Shown here piece by piece: positions 1 through 9,240 of a stretch of 37,165 nucleotides of DNA. A program made the translations under genes and the position numbers. Origin of the DNA: Verrucomicrobiales bacterium. GTDB lineage: Bacteria; Verrucomicrobiota; Verrucomicrobiia; Limisphaerales; UBA9464. The stretch spans positions 1 through 37,165 of the forward strand of contig JAEUHD010000156.1 in NCBI GenBank assembly GCA_016793645.1, given 5' to 3'. Below the pieces are notes generated by a model. It searched no databases. It had not been told where the DNA came from and saw only the letters and a list, made by a program, of their open reading frames with translations. The first letter of the stretch is position 1, and each line of letters begins with the position of its first letter.

Positions 1-112
1 ACGCGGGAGATGCAGTGGTACACGGCGGACTGCTCCGCAGACGCCTTGAGTCGGGACATGCGCATGGGATGAATCGCGTAGATTCAGCAACGCCCACCGC
101 CCCATCACAACC

Positions 113-203
113 CTGAACCTGTCACCATATTTGGGTAGCCGCCTCCCGGACCGGCCCACTGACCCTGCCTCCCTGTGGATTCCAAAACTCTGAACCTGTC
201 ACC
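113..203. repeat. 14-bp direct repeat pair
   Basis: The sequence CTGAACCTGTCACC occurs at 113-126 and again at 190-203, so the unit starts are 77 bp apart. The flanks are also partly alike (CACAACC versus CAAAACT just before it). A copied short element would explain this. Two copies alone do not identify a class of repeat. Confidence 0.6.
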
Positions 204-247
204 CTGTTTCCTGTTCCTGCTTTTCCTCCGCTGTCATGCGTGGGGAG

Positions 248-268
248 AACGGACTTCAGGTCCGTTTT
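248..268. terminator. Hairpin with T run upstream of NRPS
   Basis: AACGGAC (248-254) and GTCCGTT (260-266) are perfect inverted arms around a 5-nt loop, and TTTT ends at 268. The shape fits a weak intrinsic terminator reading rightward. It could equally be the palindromic core of a dispersed repeat, because the same block holds other repeat-like pieces. No gene is visible directly upstream that would need it. Confidence 0.3.
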
Positions 269-444
269 CGGCCCGCGAACCCACAGCGGCCGTTTCGCTG
301 TCGCACCCCCGCTCATCCGCTCGGTGTTCCGTCGCACAAACGAAACTGGGGCGCGGCTTCCCAGGAAGGCGGGGCCCGGGGAACTCCGCTGGTCCGCCAA
401 CAAAGGCTTGCTTCGGAAGTTTCCTGTCTCCACTGAGAAGCGGA

Positions 445-3400
445 GTGTTGCCCGGATTTCATCAGAACGAAGCCGAAGATCTCGTTGCGCCCGCGACGCC
501 ACTGCAGGCCGGCATGGTTCAAGCAAGTCAGTGGGCCCCACAGGACGGTCTCTATGTGCAGCAACTGGTAATCGAGTTTCAGGAACCGCTCGACGCCGCC
601 GCCTGGCACGCCGCCTGGGAGGATTCGATCCGGCGCCACAAAATCCTCCGCACCCAATTCCGAGCGTCCCCAGAAGGGAGACTTCTTCAGGAGGTGTTGC
701 CGACGTTTCAGGCGCCCATAACCCATGCGGACTGTGCGGGACTGTCCCGAGATGAAGCAGAACTCCGGCTGGAGGCGTTTCTTGACGACGATCGCCTCCG
801 CGGACTTGCCACGGAGTCGGGCCCGCCATGGCGGCTGCATCTGTTCCATTGGGGGCCGACAGAATGGCGGTGCGTCTGGACCTCGCATCATGCCCTGCTG
901 GATGGGCGTTCCCGGTGTCGATTGCTGCGGGAATGGTCGGAGGCGTATGAGCGTCTCCGGTCCGGTCGCTACGTGGAGAGTCCCGACGGGGCGGATTCCT
1001 CACCGCTTTCGTTCCTGAACTATGCCCGCTGGCTGGCGGCCCAGGATCCGGGTGCCAGCCGGACCTACTTCGGGGACCTGCTCAGCGGTTTCAGCGATCC
1101 GACACCCCTTCCGATGGCCCGGCGCTCTTCTACGGATTCGGTGTCCGGATCCAGACACGCCGTGAGTCGACGGATCTTGGATGAAAATGCGAGCCGGCGC
1201 CTGGCGGCCCGCGCACAGGAGTGGGATGTCAGCGTCCACAATCTGATCCAGGGCGCCTGGGCGATCCTGTTGGGACAGTATTCCGGCGAGGATGACGTGG
1301 TGTTCGGGGGAGTGCGGGCTTGTCGGCATTCCGGTCCGAGCGGCACCGTCGATGTGGTGGGACTGCTGGTGAACACGCTGCCCGTCCGCGTCCGGCTTCC
1401 CCGGTCGATGGCGATTCCGGAGTGGATCCAATCCCTTCGCTCCCAATGGCAGACCTTGCGCGCGCATGAAACGACCCCGCTCGCCCAGATCCAGGCCTGG
1501 AGCCACCGGGACGCCGGACAGCCACTGTTGGAAAGCGTGGTGATGTTCGAGAACTCCACCCTTGAGGACGCCTTGCGGGACGCCGGGGGCGGGGAATCGG
1601 GACGGCGCTATCAGCTGCGGGCGGCCACGGGATATCCGCTGGTGGTTTCCGCATTTGGCGGCCAGCGCATTCGCATGGACGTCGTCCACGACCGGCGTCG
1701 CCTCGGTGACGCGGAAGCGGACCTCATCGCGGATGCGTTGGTGCATCTCCTCGATCGTTTGGTGGATGGATCATCGCAGGTGCTCGGGGACCTGTACCGG
1801 ATCTCCGGATGCGAGGAGCGGCGTCTGGAGGCGTTCCAGAATTCCCTCCAGGGAGAGGTACCTTCCGGGGAAACCATTGCCGGGCGTTTTGAGAATCAGT
1901 GCGCGCTGGATCCGGACTCCGTCGCCCTGGTGCACGGCGGCGTCACCTGGAGCTATGTGGAGTTGAACACCCGCGCCAACCGCTGGGCGCGCCGATTGGT
2001 TCAACAGGGTGTCGTCCCGGGCCGTCCGGTGGCCGTCGGGCTCGAACGCGGGCTGGAGTGGGTGGCCGCCGTGCTGGGCGTGCTGAAGGCGGGCGGGGTC
2101 TTCCTGCCCCTGGATCCGGAGTATCCCGCGGATCGGATCCGATGGCTGCTGGAGGATTCCGGCGCGGCGGTGTGCGTGATTCCGGGTCCCACCTTTCCCG
2201 GAGTCCTGGAGGGAACCCTGACCATCGTATTGCCGGAGGATCTTCAGCGGGATCCGGACCCGGACCCCGGCAACCCACCCTCGCGGGTCACTGCGGACGA
2301 TCCCGCATGCATTCTTTACACGTCGGGTTCCACGGGACGTCCCAAGGGGGTCACGGTCCCGCACCGGGGAATTCTCCGTCTTGTCGTGGACGCCGACTAT
2401 GTGGATCTCGGACCGGTCCGGACGCTGCTCCAGGTATCGCCTCCCACCTTCGATGCCTCCAGTTTTGAACTGTGGGGCGCACTGTTGAATGGCGGTCGCT
2501 GCGTCCTCTACCCGGGACGCATTCCGACGCTCCCAGGTTTGCGCGCACAACTGACGGAGCACGGCGTGGACACCCTGTGGTTGACCGCGGCGCTGTTCAA
2601 TCTGGTGGTGGATGAGGATGTCTCAATGCTCCGGGGTGTACGCCAGTTGCTGACCGGGGGGGAGGCCCTTTCGGTGTCGCATGTCCGGCGCGCCCTGTCG
2701 GCGTTGCCGGAGACGCGCCTGATCAACGGATATGGTCCGACGGAGGCCACGACGTTCGCCACGACCTTCAACATCCCACGTGAACTGTCAGCGGATGTGG
2801 AATCGATTCCGATCGGGCGGCCGATCCGTCAAACGCGGGTCCGCGTCCTGGACGCCGCCCGATGCCCCGTTCCGTTCGGAGCTGTCGGGGAGCTTTGGAT
2901 TTCAGGTCCGGGGGTCAGTCCGGGCTATTGGAATCAACCCGAACGAACCGCGGAACGGTTTCATCCGGATCCGACCCCGGAACGTCCGACGGCGGTCTGT
3001 TATCGGACGGGGGACCGGGTGCGGTGGCGTCCGGACGGGGTGCTGGAGTTCCTGGGGAGAACCGATGGGCAACTCAAGATCCGTGGGCACCGGGTGGAAC
3101 CCGGCGAGTTGGAGGAAGTGATGCGGAACCACCCGGAAGTTTTGGATGCCGTGGTCGCGGGACGGGAGCTGGTTTCCGGGGCGGGCCTGCAGCTCGTGGC
3201 GTACGTCGTCCCGCGGAATCCTTTGCACCCGCCCTCGCAGGAAGAACTCCTGATGCATTGCGGCGACCGCCTTCCGTCGTACCTGTGTCCGACGCACTGC
3301 GTGCTCCTTCCCCAGTTGCCCAGGACGGAGAATGGCAAGGTGGATCGGGCGCGCTTGCCGCAGCCTGCACCTCAACGGGAGGTGTCCGGGCCGGAAGCGG

Positions 3401-4986
3401 CTGATCCAAACTCCCTTGAAGGACGCCTTGCGGGTCTGTTCAGCGAGGTTCTGGGGGGCGGTCCTGTGCGGCCCGACGAAGACTTCTTCCGTTTGGGTGG
3501 CCATTCCCTTCTGGCCATGGTCCTGGCCGCCCGCGTGCGGAAGACTCTCGGCATCACGCTCGACCCCGCGGCATTGGCTCACGCGCCTTCGCCGGATCGC
3601 CTTGCGGCGCGGATTCGCCAGGGTTCCCACCGGATTGACTTTGTCGGCGGACCGGAACGTCGCGTTCCCCGGGATGCCTGGCATCCGCTCCTGCGGACGC
3701 AGTATTCCCTATGGAACGTGCTGAATCGGTATCCCGGACGCCAGATGGGGAACTTCCATCGGGCGTTTCGCCTCCAGGGCAAACTCGATTCCGTGGCCCT
3801 TCGCCAGGCCTGCGTCGCGTTGGTGGAACGTCACGAGGCGTGGCGCTCCCAGTTCCAATGGATCGAGGGACGTCCCTCGCAACGGGTGTTGGAGCGATTT
3901 CGGTTGGAGATTCCCGAGACGGATCTCAGTGCACTTCCCTTGGAGTCGGCCCTGGTGGAGGTGAGCCGGCGGCAGGAGGCGGATATCCGGCGTCCCTTTG
4001 ATGCGGCCCAGGGCGCGGTGTTCCGCTCCGAACTGATCCGGCTGGGTTCCGAAGACCATGTGCTTCTGTTGGGCATCGACCATCTGGTGTTTGACGCCTG
4101 GACCTATGGAATCCTGGTGCAGGAACTTGGTGCCGCCTACGAGGCGTTTCGCCAGGGCCGCGATTGGTCGCCGGAGCCCCTTTCCTTCCAGCCTGTGGAT
4201 CTGGGAGTTTGGGAACAGGAGATGACCAACTCACCCGGGATCCGGCGTCAGATCCAATATTGGCGGGATCATCTGTCCCAGGACTTTCGATGGCCCGCGT
4301 TACGTCACGACGGCAGCGGCCATCAATTCGGGAGTTTTGACAGCGACCGAGCTCAGCGTCGGATTTCGGAACCCCTGGTCGCAGTCCTTCGCCGGATTTC
4401 CGTCGAACAGGGCGTGACGCTGTCCCAAACGCTCTTCACGGTGATGAACATTACCCTGCACCGGTTGACCGGGCAGTCCGACCTGATTGTGGCGGCTCCC
4501 CTTGCGGCACGGCATCGTCCGGGAACGGAAGGAATCGCCGGATGCCTCCGGGTGCGCGCACAACTCCGAACGGATCTGGGGGGCAATCCCCCGCTGAACG
4601 AAATGATCGGCCGGGTGCGCACCACCTTTCACGGGGCGATGGCGAATCCGGACGTCACCCTCGAACTCGCGTTCCCGGAACGTGGCGTGGAGCATCCCGC
4701 GTATTGGACCCAGTGTCCGATCGATTTCAATTTCCGGGACGGCCTCGATTCGAATCCCACGCTGTCCGGGCTCACGGTCAGCGTCCTCACCCGCCCGTTG
4801 TGGACCATCTATCCCCAGATGAGTCTCCAGGTTCTGGTGAATGGCGGAGCGGTGGATCTGATCCTCCTCGGTCGAATCTGCTGCTACTCCGCCGCCACCC
4901 GGGATCGCATTCTGGATGCCATGCTGGACACCGTATCCCGAGTGGTCGCCAACCCGTCCGCTCGCCTGAACGACTTTGCCGGTTAA
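445..4986 (+). CDS. Single-module non-ribosomal peptide synthetase (C-A-T-C)
   Basis: Cytoplasmic NRPS of about 1513 residues from GTG 445. The first condensation domain starts at once (TPLQAGM) and has an intact HHxxxDG (HHALLDG, residues 148-154). The adenylation domain spans roughly 480-970: LKAGGVFLPLDPEYP, YTSGSTGRPKG (625), GYGPTEATT (762), YRTGD, KIRGHRVEPGE and the A10 lysine K965 in ENGKVDR. The carrier domain has LGGHSLL with S1021 for phosphopantetheine. A second condensation domain (about 1080-1513) has DHLVFDA instead of HHxxxDG, keeping the second His (H1213) and the Asp. There is no thioesterase, reductase or epimerase. The pocket code starts D-A-F and seems to end T-F-K, which is Val-like, but this is a tentative hand alignment. 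GTG 445 was chosen because GAGAAG lies 5 nt upstream and HHxxxDG then falls at the usual depth; the frame stays open back to GTG 175. No MbtH, PPTase or tailoring gene is nearby. Product unknown. Confidence 0.9.
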   Translation: MLPGFHQNEAEDLVAPATPLQAGMVQASQWAPQDGLYVQQLVIEFQEPLDAAAWHAAWEDSIRRHKILRTQFRASPEGRLLQEVLPTFQAPITHADCAGLSRDEAELRLEAFLDDDRLRGLATESGPPWRLHLFHWGPTEWRCVWTSHHALLDGRSRCRLLREWSEAYERLRSGRYVESPDGADSSPLSFLNYARWLAAQDPGASRTYFGDLLSGFSDPTPLPMARRSSTDSVSGSRHAVSRRILDENASRRLAARAQEWDVSVHNLIQGAWAILLGQYSGEDDVVFGGVRACRHSGPSGTVDVVGLLVNTLPVRVRLPRSMAIPEWIQSLRSQWQTLRAHETTPLAQIQAWSHRDAGQPLLESVVMFENSTLEDALRDAGGGESGRRYQLRAATGYPLVVSAFGGQRIRMDVVHDRRRLGDAEADLIADALVHLLDRLVDGSSQVLGDLYRISGCEERRLEAFQNSLQGEVPSGETIAGRFENQCALDPDSVALVHGGVTWSYVELNTRANRWARRLVQQGVVPGRPVAVGLERGLEWVAAVLGVLKAGGVFLPLDPEYPADRIRWLLEDSGAAVCVIPGPTFPGVLEGTLTIVLPEDLQRDPDPDPGNPPSRVTADDPACILYTSGSTGRPKGVTVPHRGILRLVVDADYVDLGPVRTLLQVSPPTFDASSFELWGALLNGGRCVLYPGRIPTLPGLRAQLTEHGVDTLWLTAALFNLVVDEDVSMLRGVRQLLTGGEALSVSHVRRALSALPETRLINGYGPTEATTFATTFNIPRELSADVESIPIGRPIRQTRVRVLDAARCPVPFGAVGELWISGPGVSPGYWNQPERTAERFHPDPTPERPTAVCYRTGDRVRWRPDGVLEFLGRTDGQLKIRGHRVEPGELEEVMRNHPEVLDAVVAGRELVSGAGLQLVAYVVPRNPLHPPSQEELLMHCGDRLPSYLCPTHCVLLPQLPRTENGKVDRARLPQPAPQREVSGPEAADPNSLEGRLAGLFSEVLGGGPVRPDEDFFRLGGHSLLAMVLAARVRKTLGITLDPAALAHAPSPDRLAARIRQGSHRIDFVGGPERRVPRDAWHPLLRTQYSLWNVLNRYPGRQMGNFHRAFRLQGKLDSVALRQACVALVERHEAWRSQFQWIEGRPSQRVLERFRLEIPETDLSALPLESALVEVSRRQEADIRRPFDAAQGAVFRSELIRLGSEDHVLLLGIDHLVFDAWTYGILVQELGAAYEAFRQGRDWSPEPLSFQPVDLGVWEQEMTNSPGIRRQIQYWRDHLSQDFRWPALRHDGSGHQFGSFDSDRAQRRISEPLVAVLRRISVEQGVTLSQTLFTVMNITLHRLTGQSDLIVAAPLAARHRPGTEGIAGCLRVRAQLRTDLGGNPPLNEMIGRVRTTFHGAMANPDVTLELAFPERGVEHPAYWTQCPIDFNFRDGLDSNPTLSGLTVSVLTRPLWTIYPQMSLQVLVNGGAVDLILLGRICCYSAATRDRILDAMLDTVSRVVANPSARLNDFAG

Positions 4987-5112
4987 GTCGGGGGGGGTGT
5001 GTTCCCGCGGTGGAAGCGCAGGTCTATGTCCGCCGTGGCTGGCGCTCCATCCCTTGGAGACTGAGACTCATCGAGATTGCCTCAGGAACTTCCAACGTGT
5101 ACTGAGTCCATT

Positions 5113-8100
5113 GTGACCCACAACCCAGCCCATGGAATACTTCAGATTCTAGGTGTGTTCGTCGTCGCGTGGTCGCTTTTGGGTTCCCCCGCGCGTTCTG
5201 CAGAGGTCTCGGCTGCCGGGAGTCTGATGGTGTGGGGCAGCGACGGGAGTTTTCATCCAGCCTATGTTCCCTCTACCGCCTTGGAGGACGTCATTCAGGT
5301 CCGGGCTTCGGAGAGGTATACCGCTGCCGTGAAATCAGACGGCCACGGGGTTGTGTGGGGATCCCGGTACATGGACCTCAGTTCTTCATTGGACGGATTG
5401 AACGACATTGCATCCGTCGAGTTCAGCGGTGGGTTGCTGGTTCTGACCCGTTCTGGGCGTTTGGTGCATCGTACCTACGCGGGCGTCAATATAGCGCTTC
5501 CATTTGCGCCGGACGGCTTCATCGGAATTTCGGGCGGGGAGCAGCATTTCCTCGCAATCCGGAATTCCGGGACGGTCGTCGGTTGGGGATGGGGTTCGGA
5601 TACCTTTGGTGCGGCGACCCCTCCCCAGGATCTGGATCAAGTGATTGCCGTTGCTGCCGGGTACGGCCACAGCCTCGCGCTCAGGGCGGATGGGACGGTG
5701 GTGGCCTGGGGGAGGAATCTCGAAGGTCAAGCCGTCGTGCCTCCTGATTTGGGGCCCGCCAAAGCCATCGCTGCGGGACTGTCGATTTCCATGGCCGTTC
5801 GAAAGGACGGGACCGTGGTCGCGTGGGGGAACAACTATTACAGGCTCCAGGATGTCCCATCGGATTTGAACGATGTGGTGGCGATCGACATTGGTGCCTT
5901 CCATGCATTGGCGCTCCAAAGGGATGGGACCGTGGTCGCGTGGGGGGATCGATCCCGGGGCCGGGCGGATGTTCCCGCGGGATTGACGGGCGTCACCGCG
6001 ATTGCGGCGGGAAGTGATCACTCGGTCGCCCTTGGAATCCCGGCCCTGCCCGAGATTCGGAAGCCGCCCGTGGCCGTCTCCGTGAAACCCTGGCAGACGG
6101 CGACATTGACGGTTGAGGCCGCAGGTTTCGATCTCCGTTACCAATGGTACCGGGATGGCCAACCCATTGCCCATGCGACGAACCCCACCCTGAGTTTCCC
6201 GGGCACGGTGGTCTGCAATGCCGCTGGAAACTACTCGGTCGAGGTCAGAAACCGGGCGGGATCGGTGACGACAGAGCCTGTGAGTCTTACCCTCGAACCG
6301 GGAACTCCGCCTCGGACCATTGTTACCTGGGGAGAATCCAACGGTCAGGGCCTTGGAGGCATACTCTCGGAGAAGGACAGCGAAATTGTGGCGGTTTCGG
6401 CCGGTGGGTTTTATGGCGAATGGTTCAGCGTTGTCCTGATGAGAGACGGAACCGTTCGAGCCTGGGGAGACAATGGTCGCGGACAGACCAATGTCCCTCT
6501 TGGCTTGAGAAACATTCGGGCCATCTCTGCCGGGGAGTTTCACACAGCGGCTCTTGACGCCGAAGGGCATGTCTTCGTCTGGGGTCAGAACGACCCCACG
6601 TTGCAACCTCCGAAGGGGTTGTCTGATGTGAAGGCCATTGTCGCTGGGGCCCATTTCACCCTTGCATTGAAGAACGACGGTACCTTGGTCGAGTGGGGTC
6701 ATTACATCGGCCTCGCGTGGGCTTGTTTCGGCAAGCGCATCCGGTCCATCGCCACGGGCGGAGGGTTCGCCATTGCCATCACGGAGGATGGCTCCCCCAT
6801 CATTCGATCAGTGTATATCCCTGAAGGGGGGCCGTATGACCCCGAAAAGGCCCCTTCACACCTACCCAACGTGGCGCAGGTCGCGATTGGAGGGAAAGCA
6901 GGCGGTGTCGTCCATAGCGACGGATCTGTGACGTTTTGGGGGGATCCCAAATGGGTAAACCCAGTCAATCAGGTCGCCTTGCAACAAGTGGAATCCATTG
7001 CGATCTGCGATCTTGGCATCTTGGTGGTCAAGAAGGATGGATCGCTTCTACACTATTCGCGAGAGTTCGAAGAACTGTATCCGCGTTTCGGACTTCCTCG
7101 TGGACTCTCCAATGTCCTTGCCATTTCAGGTTCCTATTTTAATTGTGCTGCGATCGGTCGAGCCTCATTGCCGGTAATTCGTTCGGCTCCCGATGTGCGG
7201 TCCGTGGCGTCTTGGACGACGGACACCCTGGAGGTGGATGCGACCGGTTTTGGCCTCAATTACCTGTGGTACCACGGGGACCAGGCGCTCCTCGGCGAAA
7301 CCAACAGGACGTTGCTTCTGCCTTCGATTCGCGAGACCGCCGCGGGTGATTATTCCGTTGTCGTCAGCAACGCCGCGGGTGCCGTTACCAACCGGATTGC
7401 GTGGCTTGAAGTGGCCCAGGAGACCCGGCCGGGCACGGTGGTCAGTTGGGGAACCCGGAGGCCCAGCCCATACATTTATGATTTTCGCGGAGTGGCACTG
7501 GTTCCCGACCAATTGGTGGGCTTGGTTCAGGTCAGCGCCTGCAGGGATCACGACGCGGCGGTTCGATCCGATGGCACTACGGTCTCTTGGGGGATCTATG
7601 AGAATTCTATCTACGGAAAGTACCATGAGCCCCCCATCGTGCCGCCGACCGGCCCAAGTCCCATCAAGGCAGTCGCTGCAGGACCATCTCACGCCTTGGC
7701 GCTTCGATCCGATGGCACTGTGCTGGCTTGGGGCGGAGTCGACGGACTTGAGATCCTAGTACCTGAGGGGCTGACCAATGTTGCATCCATTTCGGCGGGA
7801 GAAAGCTCCTCCTGGGCGATCCGCGAAGATGGATCCATTGTAAGTTGGGGTCGGTATGGTTTTGAGCCTGGTCAAATTCCAAAGAATTTGGGCCTGATCC
7901 AAGCCATCGCGCCCCCGGCATTCCTCCGAAAGGATGGAACGGTGGGACTTTGGTGGGCGGGGGATCAGCTCTTCGAGTCAGGCATTTCCAATGCCGTGGC
8001 GGTCGCAGCCGGAATGTCGCATGTTTTGGCCCTGACCCGGGACGGGCTGGTCAAGTCTTGGGATCGTCGAAAGATCAGTCCGGACTTCCCGGTCCTAGAC

Positions 8101-8544
8101 TTTGGTCAATCGGATGTTCCGCCCGACTTAAAGGATGTCGTCGCCATCGCCGCCGGATCCTGGTCTTCGATGGCCCTCAAGAAGGACGGGACCGTGGCAA
8201 CCTGGGGAGCATTCACGGACCCTTGGACATTGAACGTAGAGTCGACTCAGCCTCCGACAGGCCTCATCGGAGTGACCGCGATCGCGGCCGGTGAAGCGCA
8301 TGCCTTGGCGTTGATAGGCCCCGTGGCATTTCCGTCGATTCGAATCACCCTGGAATCCTCCGACGTCGTGATTTCCTGGCCGGCGATTGGTGCGGGTTAC
8401 CGACTCGAAGTTTCCCCGAGTCTCGATGAGCCCGACTGGCACCCGCCTGCGAGCGCTCCGATCGTCCGCGATGGGTGGAATCAGGTTTCATTGTCCCCAT
8501 CGGCTCGCGCCAGCTTCTGCCGGCTTGCAAAAACGATTGACTAG
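5113..8544 (+). CDS. Secreted RCC1-repeat/Ig-like mosaic protein
   Basis: About 1143 residues from GTG 5113, which puts a signal peptide at residues 1-30 ending S-P-A-R-S-A. A TTG at 5077 in the same frame is an alternative start. Three blocks of RCC1-type beta-propeller repeats (core 'IAAG..HS.AL..DGTVVAWG', period about 39 residues) are separated by two Ig-like domains at about 309-395 and 686-766, each with 'YQWYRDG' or 'YLWYHGD' and 'AGNYSVEV' or 'AGDYSVVV'. The C-terminal tail (about 1075-1143, DVVISWP...YRLEVSPSL) resembles tails of exported Verrucomicrobial proteins. An extracellular or surface binding role is likely, but no partner can be named. Sampled lines are lower in GC (50-60%) than the neighbours (about 65%). 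A 21-bp exact DNA repeat (5809-5829 and 5926-5946) suggests recent repeat duplication. Confidence 0.85.
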   Translation: MTHNPAHGILQILGVFVVAWSLLGSPARSAEVSAAGSLMVWGSDGSFHPAYVPSTALEDVIQVRASERYTAAVKSDGHGVVWGSRYMDLSSSLDGLNDIASVEFSGGLLVLTRSGRLVHRTYAGVNIALPFAPDGFIGISGGEQHFLAIRNSGTVVGWGWGSDTFGAATPPQDLDQVIAVAAGYGHSLALRADGTVVAWGRNLEGQAVVPPDLGPAKAIAAGLSISMAVRKDGTVVAWGNNYYRLQDVPSDLNDVVAIDIGAFHALALQRDGTVVAWGDRSRGRADVPAGLTGVTAIAAGSDHSVALGIPALPEIRKPPVAVSVKPWQTATLTVEAAGFDLRYQWYRDGQPIAHATNPTLSFPGTVVCNAAGNYSVEVRNRAGSVTTEPVSLTLEPGTPPRTIVTWGESNGQGLGGILSEKDSEIVAVSAGGFYGEWFSVVLMRDGTVRAWGDNGRGQTNVPLGLRNIRAISAGEFHTAALDAEGHVFVWGQNDPTLQPPKGLSDVKAIVAGAHFTLALKNDGTLVEWGHYIGLAWACFGKRIRSIATGGGFAIAITEDGSPIIRSVYIPEGGPYDPEKAPSHLPNVAQVAIGGKAGGVVHSDGSVTFWGDPKWVNPVNQVALQQVESIAICDLGILVVKKDGSLLHYSREFEELYPRFGLPRGLSNVLAISGSYFNCAAIGRASLPVIRSAPDVRSVASWTTDTLEVDATGFGLNYLWYHGDQALLGETNRTLLLPSIRETAAGDYSVVVSNAAGAVTNRIAWLEVAQETRPGTVVSWGTRRPSPYIYDFRGVALVPDQLVGLVQVSACRDHDAAVRSDGTTVSWGIYENSIYGKYHEPPIVPPTGPSPIKAVAAGPSHALALRSDGTVLAWGGVDGLEILVPEGLTNVASISAGESSSWAIREDGSIVSWGRYGFEPGQIPKNLGLIQAIAPPAFLRKDGTVGLWWAGDQLFESGISNAVAVAAGMSHVLALTRDGLVKSWDRRKISPDFPVLDFGQSDVPPDLKDVVAIAAGSWSSMALKKDGTVATWGAFTDPWTLNVESTQPPTGLIGVTAIAAGEAHALALIGPVAFPSIRITLESSDVVISWPAIGAGYRLEVSPSLDEPDWHPPASAPIVRDGWNQVSLSPSARASFCRLAKTID

Positions 8545-8637
8545 GCGGGGACGGATCCGCAGCGAGGATCAGGGTTCGGTTCGTTGCGCCGCGTCTCCCG
8601 CCGCGCACTTGGACTTTCCCCGTCCTCCTGATCCCCT

Positions 8638-9210
8638 GTGGGGGTGTTGCTGGCGTTTCATAAGCCGTATGGCGTGCTCTCGCAGTTCACGCCGGATGGC
8701 TCGCCGAACCGGACCCTCGCCGGGTTCGGTTTCCCGCCCCAAGTCTATCCCCTCGGTCGCCTGGATGCCGATTCGGAGGGACTCCTGCTGCTGAGCGACG
8801 AAGCCGGATTGAACACACGACTTCTGGATCCCACGCAGGCACATCGCCGGACGTATTGGGTGCAGGTGGAGCGGATTCCATCGCCCGAGTCCTTGGAGGC
8901 GCTGTCCCGCGGTCTGGTCATCCAGGGGCGCCGCACGCTGCCGGCGAGGGCCTGGATGTTGTCTCCGCAGCCGGAGATCCCGCCGCGGGACCCGCCCATC
9001 CGGTTTCGAAAAAATGTGCCTGAGTGCTGGATCGCTGTGGAATTGGTGGAGGGACGCAACCGGCAGGTGCGACGGATGACCGCCGGCATCGGGCATCCCA
9101 CGCTGCGCCTGATCCGTCAGAAGATCGGGGAGTTTCGCCTCGCGGATCTGGCGCCCGGATCGTGGCGTCCGATCACTCCGGAGGAACGCCGCCTCATCCT
9201 CTCCCGGTAG
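8638..9210 (+). CDS. rluE: 23S rRNA pseudouridine synthase, RluE-like
   Basis: 190 residues, close to the usual length for the RsuA/RluB/E/F family without an S4 domain. It opens with FHKPYGVLSQF, followed by the catalytic motif GRLDADSEGLLLLSD, where the Asp of GRLD is the nucleophile. Further family blocks are YWVQVE, NPPIR-like DPPIRFRK, and EGRNRQVRRMTA near the C-terminus. RluE converts a uridine of 23S rRNA to pseudouridine (position 2457 in E. coli). The start is GTG 8638 with no Shine-Dalgarno; the 20 nt before it contain CCTCCT, and an 8-bp inverted repeat (8566-8573 with 8627-8634) covers the would-be ribosome site. The gene is flanked by a secreted-protein gene and a convergent gene, so it is probably its own unit. 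Confidence 0.92.
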   Translation: MGVLLAFHKPYGVLSQFTPDGSPNRTLAGFGFPPQVYPLGRLDADSEGLLLLSDEAGLNTRLLDPTQAHRRTYWVQVERIPSPESLEALSRGLVIQGRRTLPARAWMLSPQPEIPPRDPPIRFRKNVPECWIAVELVEGRNRQVRRMTAGIGHPTLRLIRQKIGEFRLADLAPGSWRPITPEERRLILSR

Positions 9211-9237
9211 GGCCGGCGTTCCGGCTCGCCGCCGGCC
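9211..9237. terminator. Bidirectional hairpin between convergent genes
   Basis: GGCCGGCG (9211-9218) pairs perfectly with CGCCGGCC (9230-9237) around an 11-nt loop. It starts the base after the rluE stop and ends 3 nt before the stop of the convergent gene. On the plus strand a TTTT follows a few bases later (about 9245-9248); the minus strand has no T run. Position and symmetry suggest a shared terminator. Confidence 0.5.
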
Positions 9238-9240
9238 GGA

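Larger units (their letters stand above)
1..444. other. Left-end non-coding, repeat-like region
   Basis: No convincing gene is seen here. Frame 1 gives only a short tail ending in a TGA at 70-72, and the plus-strand frame open from GTG 175 into the NRPS has a Ser/Arg/Pro-rich translation with no domain before about 445. The region contains a small palindrome (arms GCGGA/TCCGC, 25-38), a 14-bp direct repeat (113-126 and 190-203) and a 7-bp-stem hairpin followed by a T run (248-268). It reads as a mosaic of short dispersed repeats plus the NRPS upstream region. I cannot test copy number from this window. Confidence 0.5.

Noticed and set aside
122..1003. A 293-residue minus-strand frame across the NRPS 5' end
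   Set aside because: It spans repeat-like DNA and the first condensation domain of the NRPS; no domain seen.
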